Positions 7,765 through 15,589 of a stretch of DNA of 16,541 nt are shown here, one piece after another. This DNA is from Perkinsus olseni (Eukaryota > Perkinsozoa > Perkinsida > Perkinsidae). Below the pieces are notes generated by a model. That model made no database searches. It had not been told where the DNA came from and saw only the letters and a list, made by a program, of their open reading frames with translations. The stretch covers positions 1-16,541 of the forward strand of contig JABANP010000808.1 of the NCBI GenBank assembly GCA_013115135.1, given 5' to 3'. Numbering within the stretch: the first letter of the stretch is position 1; each line of letters starts with the position of its first letter. The position numbers were made by a program, and so were the translations under genes.

Positions 7765-8779
7765 TTTTTTTTTACAGCAAATATTCAACGGTGGGCCTCG
7801 TACAAAACAGAGGCGGAAAACCAACAGTTGTGCCTACCCGGCACTACAATAAGCCCCTGCGAGCATCGAGATACTGCATGAGGGCCGAACAAAGTTGATT
7901 GAAGGACTTGCGTCGCTTCAAATCAACAATTAGTTTATATAAATGGTAGGGGACACCACCTTTGACCCTATTCCTAGCCTGCTCCAGGAGCGGACAGGAG
8001 AGGAGGTAGTGCCGCGTGTTCCCCACCGGCGCCCCACAGTCACACTCTGGCGAGTTGACCACCCCGCATCTATAGAGATGGGCTGGGGTTGGGGCCCTTC
8101 CGAATACAACGGCACTGCTAGCTGCCGTGACTTCCCCGCGGATCCACAAACGAGCGTGTGAAGCGCAGTAAAAGAAGTCGTTGACAGAAGTGCCCAGGCT
8201 GGCTCTCTTGTCTGACCACCACTTGCGCAGTGACAAACGGCCAGCTTCTCCTTGATACCGCCGAAGAGTCCTCACACTGATTTCCGTCTCCGCAGAGACT
8301 TCCCTCATGGAGGCACCCTTGGCTGCCAGCTCATCGGCCCGTTCGTTGGCACTGATGGAACTGTGCCCTGGTACCCATCGAAGGGATACCCTACCAGGGA
8401 TTTCGGACAATGACAGATAGATCTGTCTCGCCTTATCCCACCGGGCCGTGGATGATCGGGACGACAAGATCTTGAGTACCGCCTGAGAGTCCGTGAAGAT
8501 CTCCCAGGCCTCGTCACCCGCTGTCGAGACAATCCAGCGGACTGCTTCCAGAACTCCTAGGAGTTCGCAATCCGTAATAGTAGCGTAAGGGGAGAGCTTC
8601 CAGAAATTGGAGTAGACCTCTACGCCCTCACGATAAACGACCAAAGCAGCGCCGGTCTTGACGTCCTTGACTACCGAGCCATCCGTGAAGATGGCATTCT
8701 TAGTTTGGAGAGCCTCGAGCGCGTAGTTCTTGGCCTCCTCACCAGGGTGAACCACTGTCCAAATTTGGACATTGTCCAT
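7765..8779 (-). mobile_element. 5'-truncated non-LTR (LINE) retrotransposon fragment
   Basis: On the minus strand the open frame 7844-8779 is followed by about 70 bases of 3' sequence and a run of nine A (7765-7773 as T on the plus strand), the expected 3' end of a LINE insertion. No reverse transcriptase or endonuclease sequence precedes it; a T-rich tract lies there instead. Target-site duplications were not identified. Confidence 0.75.
7844..8779 (-). CDS. RNase H and C-terminal zinc-knuckle-like region of a LINE polyprotein
   Basis: RNase H removes the RNA strand from RNA-DNA hybrids during retrotransposition. The frame is 311 residues from the ATG at 8779; it stays open a little further upstream without another ATG. 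All type-I RNase H catalytic positions are present: D33 (FTDGS), E72 (DCELLG), D97 (FTDSQ), and D149 in GHSSISANERAD with H139. Near the C-terminus a cysteine/histidine cluster (ECDCGA...H...C) matches the motif common after RNase H in LINE ORF2 proteins. The ATG directly follows AAATTGCAG, a possible splice acceptor, so the true 5' end may be an upstream exon. The frame is uninterrupted, unusual for a dead fragment: the insertion is either recent or under selection. Confidence 0.85.
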   Translation of the reverse strand: MDNVQIWTVVHPGEEAKNYALEALQTKNAIFTDGSVVKDVKTGAALVVYREGVEVYSNFWKLSPYATITDCELLGVLEAVRWIVSTAGDEAWEIFTDSQAVLKILSSRSSTARWDKARQIYLSLSEIPGRVSLRWVPGHSSISANERADELAAKGASMREVSAETEISVRTLRRYQGEAGRLSLRKWWSDKRASLGTSVNDFFYCASHARLWIRGEVTAASSAVVFGRAPTPAHLYRCGVVNSPECDCGAPVGNTRHYLLSCPLLEQARNRVKGGVPYHLYKLIVDLKRRKSFNQLCSALMQYLDARRGLL

Positions 8780-8870
8780 CTGCAATTTTGCCGCAATTTG
8801 CGGCAAGAAAAATAATAGGCGAAAAATAGGAAAAATGCGAAAAATGCCAAAAAATGCCTAAAATTTGAGC
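8780..8870 (-). repeat. T-rich periodic tract ending in TTGCAG (minus strand)
   Basis: On the minus strand, GCATTTTT-like words recur about every 10-11 bases (GGCATTTTTT, GGCATTTTTC, GCATTTTTCC) and end in CAAAATTGCAG directly before the LINE-derived ATG. The layout resembles the pyrimidine-rich 3' end of an intron. A similar tract on the plus strand is at 9626-9715. Confidence 0.6.
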
Positions 8871-8879
8871 CTCGAGCGT

Positions 8880-9600
8880 ACACAAGTGGACCGGGTGCCT
8901 ACGAGTCATCACCTTGGCCCGTTTGCGTCATTGACAGTTATATCAACGATGGTAATAGCGCTGTACACTTGTTTTCCATCGTAGAGAAATGCGGAACGAT
9001 TTCTTGTGGGGGAAACCTCTAGCTGTGGTTCGAAGTGATTAGGATCACCCTTGTGTGTGCGGCCCGGGCGAGCGCGAAAGTTTGAGCGGGCTGTGGCACC
9101 CGATGACTGGCTAGTGAGCTAGTCGTGGAGTAATATATGGAGGTGTTGGTGGATGTGCAAAAAAGTGTTATAGCTCTTTCCCATCCCTCCCATTCCCTTG
9201 ACGTTGGGGGACCCGGAGTGGCTCGGGTTTTGGAGTTTGATGGTCTTGACGTAATCTCCTTACCCTAGCTACTCCCGGGTCTGCATTCGCGAATCCGGTC
9301 TCGAGGAGGTATCGGACACCTGGTGTCCCCTCTCGCGGGTTCTGGTTTCGCGTATGCCTCTCCCAACCTCAGCGTCTATGGGTTTCCTCGCGGCAGGCCT
9401 TGCGATGCGATCCGATGCAAATTGCCATCGATCAGACGGGCGCGCGCTAAGTTCATGCGCTGCTCGACGAGTACGATGCGGCGCATATAGTTCGGAAGTT
9501 GTTTATGCGGGCCACGCGTGCTCGTGATGCCCCACGATAAGCGTAGCGTTGCCTGCTCCTTCCGTGATCACCTGCATCGCCCTAGTAGCACTCGGATCGC
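8880..9600. other. No recognised gene
   Basis: About 720 bases between two T-rich tracts that face away from each other. It holds one GGGCGAGCG word (9066-9074) and the sequence CGGGCGCGCGCTAA at about 9439, which recurs at about 11011. Short open frames are not protein-like. It may be shared upstream or internal sequence of a compound or nested element. Confidence 0.4.
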
Positions 9601-9604
9601 CTCG

Positions 9605-9624
9605 GTCGCCTCGATAGAGGCGAC
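9605..9624. repeat. Hairpin 8-4-8
   Basis: GTCGCCTC-GATA-GAGGCGAC is a perfect 8-base inverted repeat with a 4-base loop. It lies directly before the plus-strand T-rich tract. Confidence 0.8.
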
Positions 9625-9625
9625 A

Positions 9626-9715
9626 GGAAAATTTTTCGTATTTTACGGTTATTTTGCGCATTTTGCGAGTATTTTGCACAAATTTCTTGCGGAAAATTAT
9701 TTTTTTATTTTGCAG
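9626..9715 (+). repeat. T-rich periodic tract ending in TTTTGCAG (plus strand)
   Basis: TATTTT and GCATTTT words recur about every 10-11 bases and end in ATTTTGCAG at 9715, directly before the integrase remnant. It mirrors 8780-8870 on the other strand. Confidence 0.6.
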
Positions 9716-9738
9716 GACATTGGTGCACCCTGGCTCAC

Positions 9739-10044
9739 ATGCATATCTTCAAGCCTGGTGACAAGGTACTCAAGTTCAAGAAAGACTCACTCAAGCAATC
9801 AAACTGCTAATCCGGCCCATATCGCGTGGTGAACTCCTCTAACTCGAACACTCTCTATCAGCTCGAGACTTTGGATGGACGCCCTCTACGCTACCTCGAG
9901 ACGGTCTTCAACCTACGCCGCTACTTGCCCCCCGTTGACAACGTGGACTCCTATCGTTACGAGGAAGCCGAGGCCCCCATCCCCGAAGCCCCTGCTGCTG
10001 AAGACCCGCCAGAAGATGATGATCTGGTATATCTTCATTTCTAA
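9739..10044 (+). pseudogene. C-terminal remnant of a Ty3/gypsy-type integrase
   Basis: The frame reads FKPGDKVLKFKK, then SGPYRVV, then NTLYQLETLDGRPLRYLETV and RRYLPP. These are the usual blocks of the C-terminal DNA-binding domain of gypsy pol integrases (a GD-V motif, a GPY-V motif, Y-L-x-x-LDGRP, and L-R-Y-x-P). A stop codon at 9808-9810 (TAA) lies immediately before SGPYRVV, where family members normally have a few residues ending in W/S. The downstream part ends in an acidic tail (PEDDD). No catalytic core, RT or protease lies upstream, so this is a broken fragment. It may start at the putative acceptor 9715. Confidence 0.8.
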
Positions 10045-10139
10045 CTATCACTATCTGATCGTATTGCTGTAAGACTTTGCAAGACTTTTTGCATAAATCC
10101 ATTTGCTATATCTATCATTCATTTCTTACACCAATGAGT

Positions 10140-10155
10140 AACACCGCAAGGTGTT
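10140..10155. repeat. Hairpin 6-4-6 downstream of the integrase remnant
   Basis: AACACC-GCAA-GGTGTT forms a perfect stem. TGTTAGG here and GTAACACC nearby resemble the TGT...ACA style ends of LTRs. I could not find a second LTR copy, so an LTR is only a possibility. Confidence 0.4.
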
Positions 10156-10650
10156 AGGTTCTACGGTGTGTAGAATGCTGGCCGTGAGACAGGATCGGGC
10201 GTGCGCTACTCTGGATGTCTGTGTAAAAGATATCTAGCCGTTTCGTGTCTCATCTGTCTCCTCGGTTACTAAGATTTTGAGAGAAGTCTCGTGACTAGTT
10301 CAGTTGCATTTGCCCTCCGGAAGCGCTGTCTTCCATTGATCTCTGCAACTTCCCGTCAATCAAGCTATCTACATCAAGAACTCTACTTGCGTTCTAGTCC
10401 ATTCCCAACTACACCAACCCCACCCTTCGAGAGAGCATACTACACAGAGGGGCCCGTGCGGGCGCACGCTCTTCGGGTGACACTCACCGCTTGATCCTAC
10501 TACCGGACTGCATCGACGAAGAATCTTTTTCGCTGTTTACCATTCAATTTTCCTCAAACTTTGCACGATTACACATACCCAAAAAAATAATCACATTCGA
10601 CTTGCCCCGGTGTCAATCTATAGCCTAGTTAGCTCAAAATAAGTGTGTAA
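10156..10650. other. No recognised gene
   Basis: About 500 bases with only short, unconvincing frames (one of 67 codons at 10291-10494). It could include a degenerate LTR of the upstream gypsy remnant, but no repeat partner is present to show it. Confidence 0.35.
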
Positions 10651-10654
10651 AGTT

Positions 10655-10730
10655 ACGTCACTACGGGACAATCGCTCCGCTCACGTCACGCCGCATGTTT
10701 TGCACTTTTCGCTCTTTGCATCGACGTCAC
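10655..10730 (+). promoter_or_regulatory. Three ACGTCAC words (CRE-like) within 76 bases
   Basis: ACGTCAC occurs at 10655-10661, 10683-10689 and 10724-10730, all on the same strand; the third has the full GACGTCAC. Such words are bZIP/CRE-type sites in many eukaryotes. No gene clearly starts downstream, so a regulatory role is speculative. Confidence 0.25.
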
Positions 10731-11088
10731 GCGCGTATATCTCCACAAGGCGGGGCCCTGGTGGTGGGAAAGTTCGTAAACAAACTTCTAGCAACCTCTT
10801 CAACGTACTGGCCGACTATCCGCTTCGTATGGCGCCAACTGCGCTGCACACACCGTGCGGGAGCTTGCGTACGTCGTTCGTGGACTACCACGGCTCCCAT
10901 ATGCTCCATGCTCCCCCCAACACTTCGTTCGTCCATGAGCATCTGCTGTTTTCCACTCTTCCCTCGCATATATGCTTCTACAGAGCTGTACACCGTCCAG
11001 CTCGCTCGGCGGGCGCGCGCTAAATGCGCCGCACATCAGGGCAAACAAGGCACCGACCAAAATCCAAGGCACCTGACCAAAATCCAAG

Positions 11089-11110
11089 GCGCTGTCCCAG
11101 GAGACAGCGC
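11089..11110. repeat. Hairpin 8-6-8
   Basis: GCGCTGTC-CCAGGA-GACAGCGC is perfect and starts in the last bases of the left 20-base repeats. It is followed directly by GGGCGAGCG (11112-11120). Confidence 0.85.
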
Positions 11111-11218
11111 GGGGCGAGCGAAATGTGCTCCTTGCCTTTTGGCCTGTGCGCGTTTTGACGACCGTTGCGTTGCGTTGCTGGTCGTCACGCAACTACACAG
11201 CGTCAAAAAAAAAGAAAA

Positions 11219-11247
11219 CCAAGACCTAGCCAAGTACTTACCGTAAC
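11219..11247 (+). repeat. 29-base direct repeat, copy 1
   Basis: CCAAGACCTAG...CTTACCGTAAC here matches 11610-11638 at 25 of 29 positions. The two copies bracket the interior that contains the hairpins and the tRNA-like segment. Confidence 0.75.
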
Positions 11248-11271
11248 CCCCGTGAACCAGAAACCCGACTC

Positions 11272-11292
11272 AGGTCGCCCTTCGGGCGACCT
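11272..11292. repeat. Hairpin 9-3-9
   Basis: AGGTCGCCC-TTC-GGGCGACCT is a perfect stem with a three-base loop. It has the form of an RNA hairpin, but no following T-run supports a terminator. Confidence 0.85.
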
Positions 11293-11358
11293 TCACCCCA
11301 AACCCGAAGGCCTTGCGTTATAGGTAATAGGTCACCCGAGGGTTGGAAGTGTAGTAAC

Positions 11359-11413
11359 GGGCCGTTACTAACGGCCCTGGACACCCGAATAGAAGTAGCT
11401 CTGGACTCCAGAG
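11359..11413. repeat. Two odd-centred palindromes (9-1-9 and 7-1-7)
   Basis: GGGCCGTTA-C-TAACGGCCC spans 11359-11377. CTCTGGA-C-TCCAGAG spans 11399-11413. Both are perfect around a single central base, like those at 821, 2185 and 4048. Confidence 0.85.
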
Positions 11414-11507
11414 TCTGGGGAAAAGGTGGTACAATAGAGGAAACTGTGATAAAGGGGTTAAAACTGTCGCAGAAGGAAGAGAATTGTGGTGAAAAAGAGA
11501 ATGTAGG

Positions 11508-11537
11508 AAAAAAGCCCTTCCCGGGGTTCGAACCTGG
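11508..11537 (-). ncRNA. tRNA-like T-arm with a following T-run (possible SINE or tRNA relic)
   Basis: On the minus strand CCAGG-TTCGAAC-CCCGG (11521-11537) has the T-arm layout, with the B-box GGTTCGAACC and four of five stem pairs. It is followed after a 7-base acceptor-like segment by six T (11508-11513), a polymerase III stop. I could not fold a complete cloverleaf upstream, and no anticodon is assigned. A tRNA-derived SINE or chance B-box are both possible. Confidence 0.3.
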
Positions 11538-11609
11538 GGATCATGCGTCGAGCTCCTGTTTTTCATTGCGAACTTCTCCTCTTCCAACGTTAAGGCTGGT
11601 AGAAGTCGA

Positions 11610-11638
11610 CCAAGACCTAGTGGAGTGCTTACCGTAAC
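11610..11638 (+). repeat. 29-base direct repeat, copy 2
   Basis: Partner of 11219-11247 (25 of 29 identical). It lies about 57 bases before the right-hand 20-base repeats. Confidence 0.75.
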
Positions 11639-11694
11639 TTCCATGCACCCAAACCCCATTAAAAGTGCTGCCCGCCCTGGAAAACGCTCACCCG

Positions 11695-11847
11695 CCTTGG
11701 ATTTTGGTCGAAAGCCTTGGATTTCGGTCAGATGCCTTGCAAATCGGTCAGGTGCCTTGGATTTTGGTCGGTTGCCTTGGATTTTGGCCAGCGCGGGCGA
11801 GCGAGATTGTGCCTTGGATTTTGGTCAGGTGCCTTGGATTTTGGGAA
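11695..11847 (+). repeat. Seven-unit 20-base tandem repeat (right edge)
   Basis: Units CCTTGGATTTTGGTC start at 11695, 11715, 11735, 11755 and 11775. After a 21-base interruption carrying GGGCGAGCG, two more start at 11812 and 11832. The 11735 unit is the most diverged. They are the reverse complement of the two units at 11055-11090. Because 20 is not a multiple of three, the same motif is read in every frame, giving spurious open frames. Confidence 0.9.
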
Positions 11848-11956
11848 TTGCCCCGGACATCATGGCCGCACGACAGGGACAGCCACGCGCGACGTACAAC
11901 TGCGCAGCTTCGTTAGCGCACGCCCACCATCCTACGAACGTCAACCATTACCTTCT

Positions 11957-12000
11957 GCGGTCCGGGTAAGAGACCACGTGTGGGCGCTTACCCGGACCGC
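11957..12000. repeat. Stem-loop with perfect 14-base arms
   Basis: GCGGTCCGGGTAAG (11957-11970) and its exact reverse complement (11987-12000) enclose a 16-base loop that itself contains CCAC-GT-GTGG. Its position about 110 bases beyond the right 20-base repeats suggests a link to the neighbouring element, but this is unproven. Confidence 0.85.
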
Positions 12001-12105
12001 TCTATGCGTATCAAGTTCCCCGCTGTATTTGTGTGTCACTCTGGTTCTGTAGCTCGGTTGCTCGTCGATCGCTTCGCTGCAGCCTTGCCCGTTCGCCCTC
12101 TTGGG

Positions 12106-12318
12106 TTACGCGCGGCGGTGAGCCTCCCTATGATGACTCGCAGAACTCTCAGGAGCAACCTTCATACCACAGGTTGACTTCCCGACCCGCAACGCATGGG
12201 GGGTAACATGACTCTTAGATATTCCTTCCTTCACTTTCCTACCACGCACCTTCTTTATCATATCCGTGTCACGGTTACGTGGCACATCCGTAGACTTTCC
12301 TGATCGCGTAACAACCAT
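12106..12318 (-). pseudogene. Possible gag-like N-terminus of a retroelement
   Basis: A 70-codon minus-strand frame begins MVVTRSGKST, like the M-V-x-T-R-S-G-K start seen in many retroelement gag or polyprotein frames. It is followed by basic sequence (KKVRGRKVKEG). It ends without any capsid or zinc-knuckle motif. If correct it is a truncated fragment; the N-terminal resemblance alone is weak. Confidence 0.3.
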
Positions 12319-12329
12319 TCCGAACTCAG

Positions 12330-12832
12330 ATAACTCAAAGCCTAGCTCAGCTGATATATATCGATAATCCGTAGCGACAACCTTTATTCCTCGGTGGACG
12401 GAGGCCTCGCTCTATGCGGGGTACCTCACAAATGTAGCGGCCCGAGCGGGGAAGGACCCGCGAGGGCCTAGGGCGAGCGCGGGTGGCCACTGACACCGGG
12501 AACTATCTTACAAAATTGCAGCTGAAGCGAGCGATTTTTTGAATCACCCATACGATGTTCCTTAAATTTTGCATGGTCACTTGGATCGTTAATAATAGTG
12601 ATTATGCAAATTTTCAGGAATTTTTACCGTCTAGTATTGGAGAAATAACTTGAAGTGGACGCAATTTGCGGTGACGCGGCGCACAAAAGAGACAGAACTA
12701 CACTCCGCTGCTGAAATGGCTCTCTCGTTTCTATCGTGAACAGTCTGATATTCTGAGGGACAATGAGGCTTTCGGGGGGCCTCTTGAAGGGAGCTATGCA
12801 ACAGCTGCTGTGGGCCAGATCGGTTTCCAGGA
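12330..12832 (+). other. 5' flank of the transposase gene
   Basis: GC-rich sequence with GGGCGAGCG at 12471-12479 is followed by an AT-rich stretch (about 12530-12640) containing TTTTGCAT and AAATTTTCAG. The immediate upstream frame of the transposase has a TGA at 12785-12787, and GGTTTCCAG ends just before the start, so a non-coding upstream exon is possible. A terminal inverted repeat could not be matched because the far end is outside the window. Confidence 0.4.
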
Positions 12833-15583
12833 ATGGCAGATCCAGACCAGCTGAAACGTGCCATCGAGGCAGCTGTGCGCGATAATCCTGCTGGCGTGAC
12901 AGACATACTCGCGGCGGCTCTGCTCGCCATGGGCAATGCAGGTGGTGCGGCTGAACCAAGCGACGCTGTCAACGCGACAACCGCATCCTGTGGTGTCCCT
13001 GACGTAGCAGCTACTAACCATTCTGGCAGTTCCTCGAATTTGGCGGAGGAGCCGGCCTCACCCGACAGGCACAAGCGTAGGCGAGGCTGCGGTGCCGAGT
13101 ATACCCCAGTCGATGACCGTGTTTTCGACACCGAGTCGGGAGCGGAAGAAAACCTAGCTAAACAGTCGGGTTTGGACCCTGGAGACGGTGCGATGATCTG
13201 CAATAACGCCTACAAGAGGAAGGCTAGGACGGCCGCCCTTGTGGGAACCAAGCGTTTCCGCTGTCCGTACGCGCGTCGCCGTGGATGGAAGCCTTGTGGT
13301 TTTACTATGATGATACGCTGCCATCCACATGGTTTCCGAGTCTATAGGAACCGAGCGCAGCACAAGCACGTCAGACTGTCAGTTAAGGAGGTGAAGCCCG
13401 AATTCAGCGATAGAGCCAAGAGGACCATTGAGGACATGACGATGGGTGGCGCACCGCCCAAGGCAATTTCTCGTCGACTCCGCGAGCTTGATCTGATACC
13501 TTCCGGGCTCACGACTCAGCAAGTGAAGAGCCGAATTAACAATATGCGGCAACGTTGCTGGAAAAAAAGTGCTGAACGTCCTGCCCCTGGCCCTTCCCTC
13601 CTCGAGATCGAAGCCTTCTGCCGAGCTCGGCAGGGACCTCCAGCTAACGACCTAGAGCCAATTTGTCTTGCATTCTCGGCCAGTCACCTCAACCAGGATG
13701 GTGAATGCTACGGGTACTTCACGTGTGAAGCTCTGCTGAGGGCAGGGCACTCGTGCCCTGCCATCTCAGCAGACTTCACACACAAACTGAGCTACGCCCC
13801 ATATCCTGTACTGGTATTGGGAGGGGTTTTCCCGGGGAACCCTCCGAGGTTCCGACTCCTCCTCGTGGGATATTCACTGCGAGAAACAGCCCACAGCATT
13901 GAAGTTGCCATGGTTGCACTAAGGAATAAGATGAAAGAACTCCACCTCCGATATGATCCTCGCACATTTATCGGGGATTCTGCAGAACCTCTGACGTTAG
14001 GTTTTCGCAAAGTAAGCTGACTAGTGCAAGAGTTTCGTCTTCATAGTGAGGGTTGCTCTAAAATTTCAGGCTCACGGAGATACTCTCCCAATCGGTCTCA
14101 CACAAGAGCTGCGATGGCCGAGCGTGGACTCTGCTGCTGATTTGCATGCGCGTATTTTCTGCTATGTTCACATGTGGAGAGGGATATTACAGAAAGGCAT
14201 GCCTCGCTTACGTGCCGATCTGGCGAACAAGGAGGACTATGATCGAGCCCGAATAGCCTTCAGGCAGGCTCTGACGATCCTGCAGACAGCGCCGTCGGGC
14301 CGACATTTCGAGACTTGTGCGAAATTGCTGACTGAACATTGGTCAGAAGTCAGTCCTGGCCTCGTGCAGTATCTCAAAGACGAATGGTTGTTCTCCCGGG
14401 GATCTTGGGGACAGTACGTTTACGAAGAGTACTCGATAGACTCTCTGCTCCCACGACATTCTAATTCAGCAGAGCAGGTAAATTCTGTACTTAAATCTGG
14501 TAGGTGAAAATGAGAATTGCATCAGTGTTAGCGAACTGTTACTTCAGGTGCAGTAAGGTTAAACATGTCGTTATCATCGCTCATCTCCGAACTCCTTGCA
14601 TTCACCAAGGACACTGCATTTGCTGACATGAACAGTGGTACTCCAGGACCGAACGTGGACCCTGACCCACTGGCTCCTACGACGGACCAACTCCTGGCCG
14701 CCGCTCGATGGTGCCGGTCCATCAAAGCAACAAACGTTTACCGTGATGTGGAGTCGCTCGCGTATTACGTGCCAAGTGCTTCGTGCTTAAGAATACATGG
14801 TGAAGGCGAGCTCCTGGACGAGGCCATGGGGATTTTCTACGAGAAATACCACTCTCACGAAGGGTGGCTGGACTTTCCAGACTATAGCCGTTCGTTGAGA
14901 CAGATACGTGTCATAAAAAGAAACGCCGGAGGTTACTTTCGTTGCTCCTGTGTCGACAGTGCACGTCATGTGCACTGTCGGCACAGTCTGGGAGCGATGT
15001 TAATGGAGCACCGGCTGGAGTCAACGGCCATTGCATGCATTCGGGATCTAGATGCCCCAGGAGCAGCCCCACGCGGCTGCGTCCAGTAATGAGTGTTTAC
15101 CAATCACGTCTGTGATTTACATCCAATGGACGTTATGACTCAGGTATCCTAGGAGCGGAGCACTAGTGATAAATCCCTCGTACGCACGGAGGCACGCAGA
15201 TCTGATCCAGAGCTTCGGGCCTCGTGGTGAACGAGGTCCACCGTTGCCCGCTAAGGCGAGAGTGATCGCTGCGGTGAGTCGGTATGATGCTGATGCGTCG
15301 ATCCTGAGAGACGTGAGCGATGACATCCTCGATGACGAGTCGAGCGGGGACGAATCTGGTGAGGCAAAGATGCGTAATGGCAGGCAGGGCGTTCAAGTGC
15401 CGAGGCTTGTCAGATATTCGAAGAGTGTTTGACAAAACAATGATAGAGCGGGTTGAGGCGGAGGTAGAAGAAGAAGAACGTCAAGCTGCAGCAGGAGCTT
15501 CCCTTATGAGTAATACACGACTGATCGTCCGTCAGGACGGGCGATTCCACCGCGCGGACATGTCTGCCAGTTCTACTAGTTAG
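12833..15583 (+). CDS. MULE-type transposase with FLYWCH-like and SWIM zinc fingers, five exons
   Basis: Exons: 12833-14011, 14070-14499, 14548-15085, 15144-15358, 15414-15583 (844 codons with stop). Introns of 58, 48, 58 and 55 bases are GT-AG and phase-consistent. A FLYWCH-like finger lies at C144-x10-C155...H177-K-H179, the DNA-binding module common before MULE cores. The DDE core shows D314 (SADFTHKL), D382 (FIGDSAE), C424-x2-H427 and probably E528 (NSAEQVNSVLK). The SWIM finger is C669-x-C671-x8-C680-x-H682. This order matches Mutator-like transposases, which excise and insert DNA elements in the nucleus. ATG 12833 is the first in frame after the TGA at 12785. Removing intron 15086-15143 bypasses the TAA at 15087, and an alternative intron 15510-15589 would bypass the TAG at 15581 and add the acidic exons downstream. 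All readable catalytic and zinc residues are intact, so the element may be recent or domesticated. Confidence 0.85.
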
Positions 15584-15589
15584 GTTCAG

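Larger units (their letters stand above)
11055..11847. mobile_element. Foldback-like element edged by inverted 20-base repeats
   Basis: Two units of GACCAAAATCCAAGGC lie at 11055-11070 and 11075-11090 (period 20). Seven reverse-oriented units of CCTTGGATTTTGGTC lie at 11695, 11715, 11735, 11755 and 11775 (exact 20-base steps), then 11812 and 11832. Tandem short repeats in opposite orientation at two ends are typical of foldback elements and of subterminal transposase-binding arrays in DNA transposons. The interior has hairpins, a tRNA-like T-arm and no transposase frame, so it would be non-autonomous. Exact ends and target-site duplications are not determined. Confidence 0.55.

Noticed and set aside
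10695..11246. A 183-codon plus-strand frame and antisense frames of 88-130 codons
   Set aside because: The frame runs through the 20-base repeats and a hairpin, and open frames exist on both strands at once; no known motif is seen.
11695..11847. CRISPR-like spaced repeats
   Set aside because: The 20-base units are contiguous and degenerate, there are no unique spacers, and the DNA is eukaryotic.
11625..11969. Three overlapping frames rich in LGFW/ALDFG/PWIL-like words
   Set aside because: These are the 20-base repeat read in three frames; a repeat-peptide is not supported because all frames look equally good.
12360..12380. CCGTAGC as a possible spliced-leader sequence
   Set aside because: Only the first bases resemble a dinoflagellate-type leader; the rest and any Sm-site or snRNA-like structure are absent.
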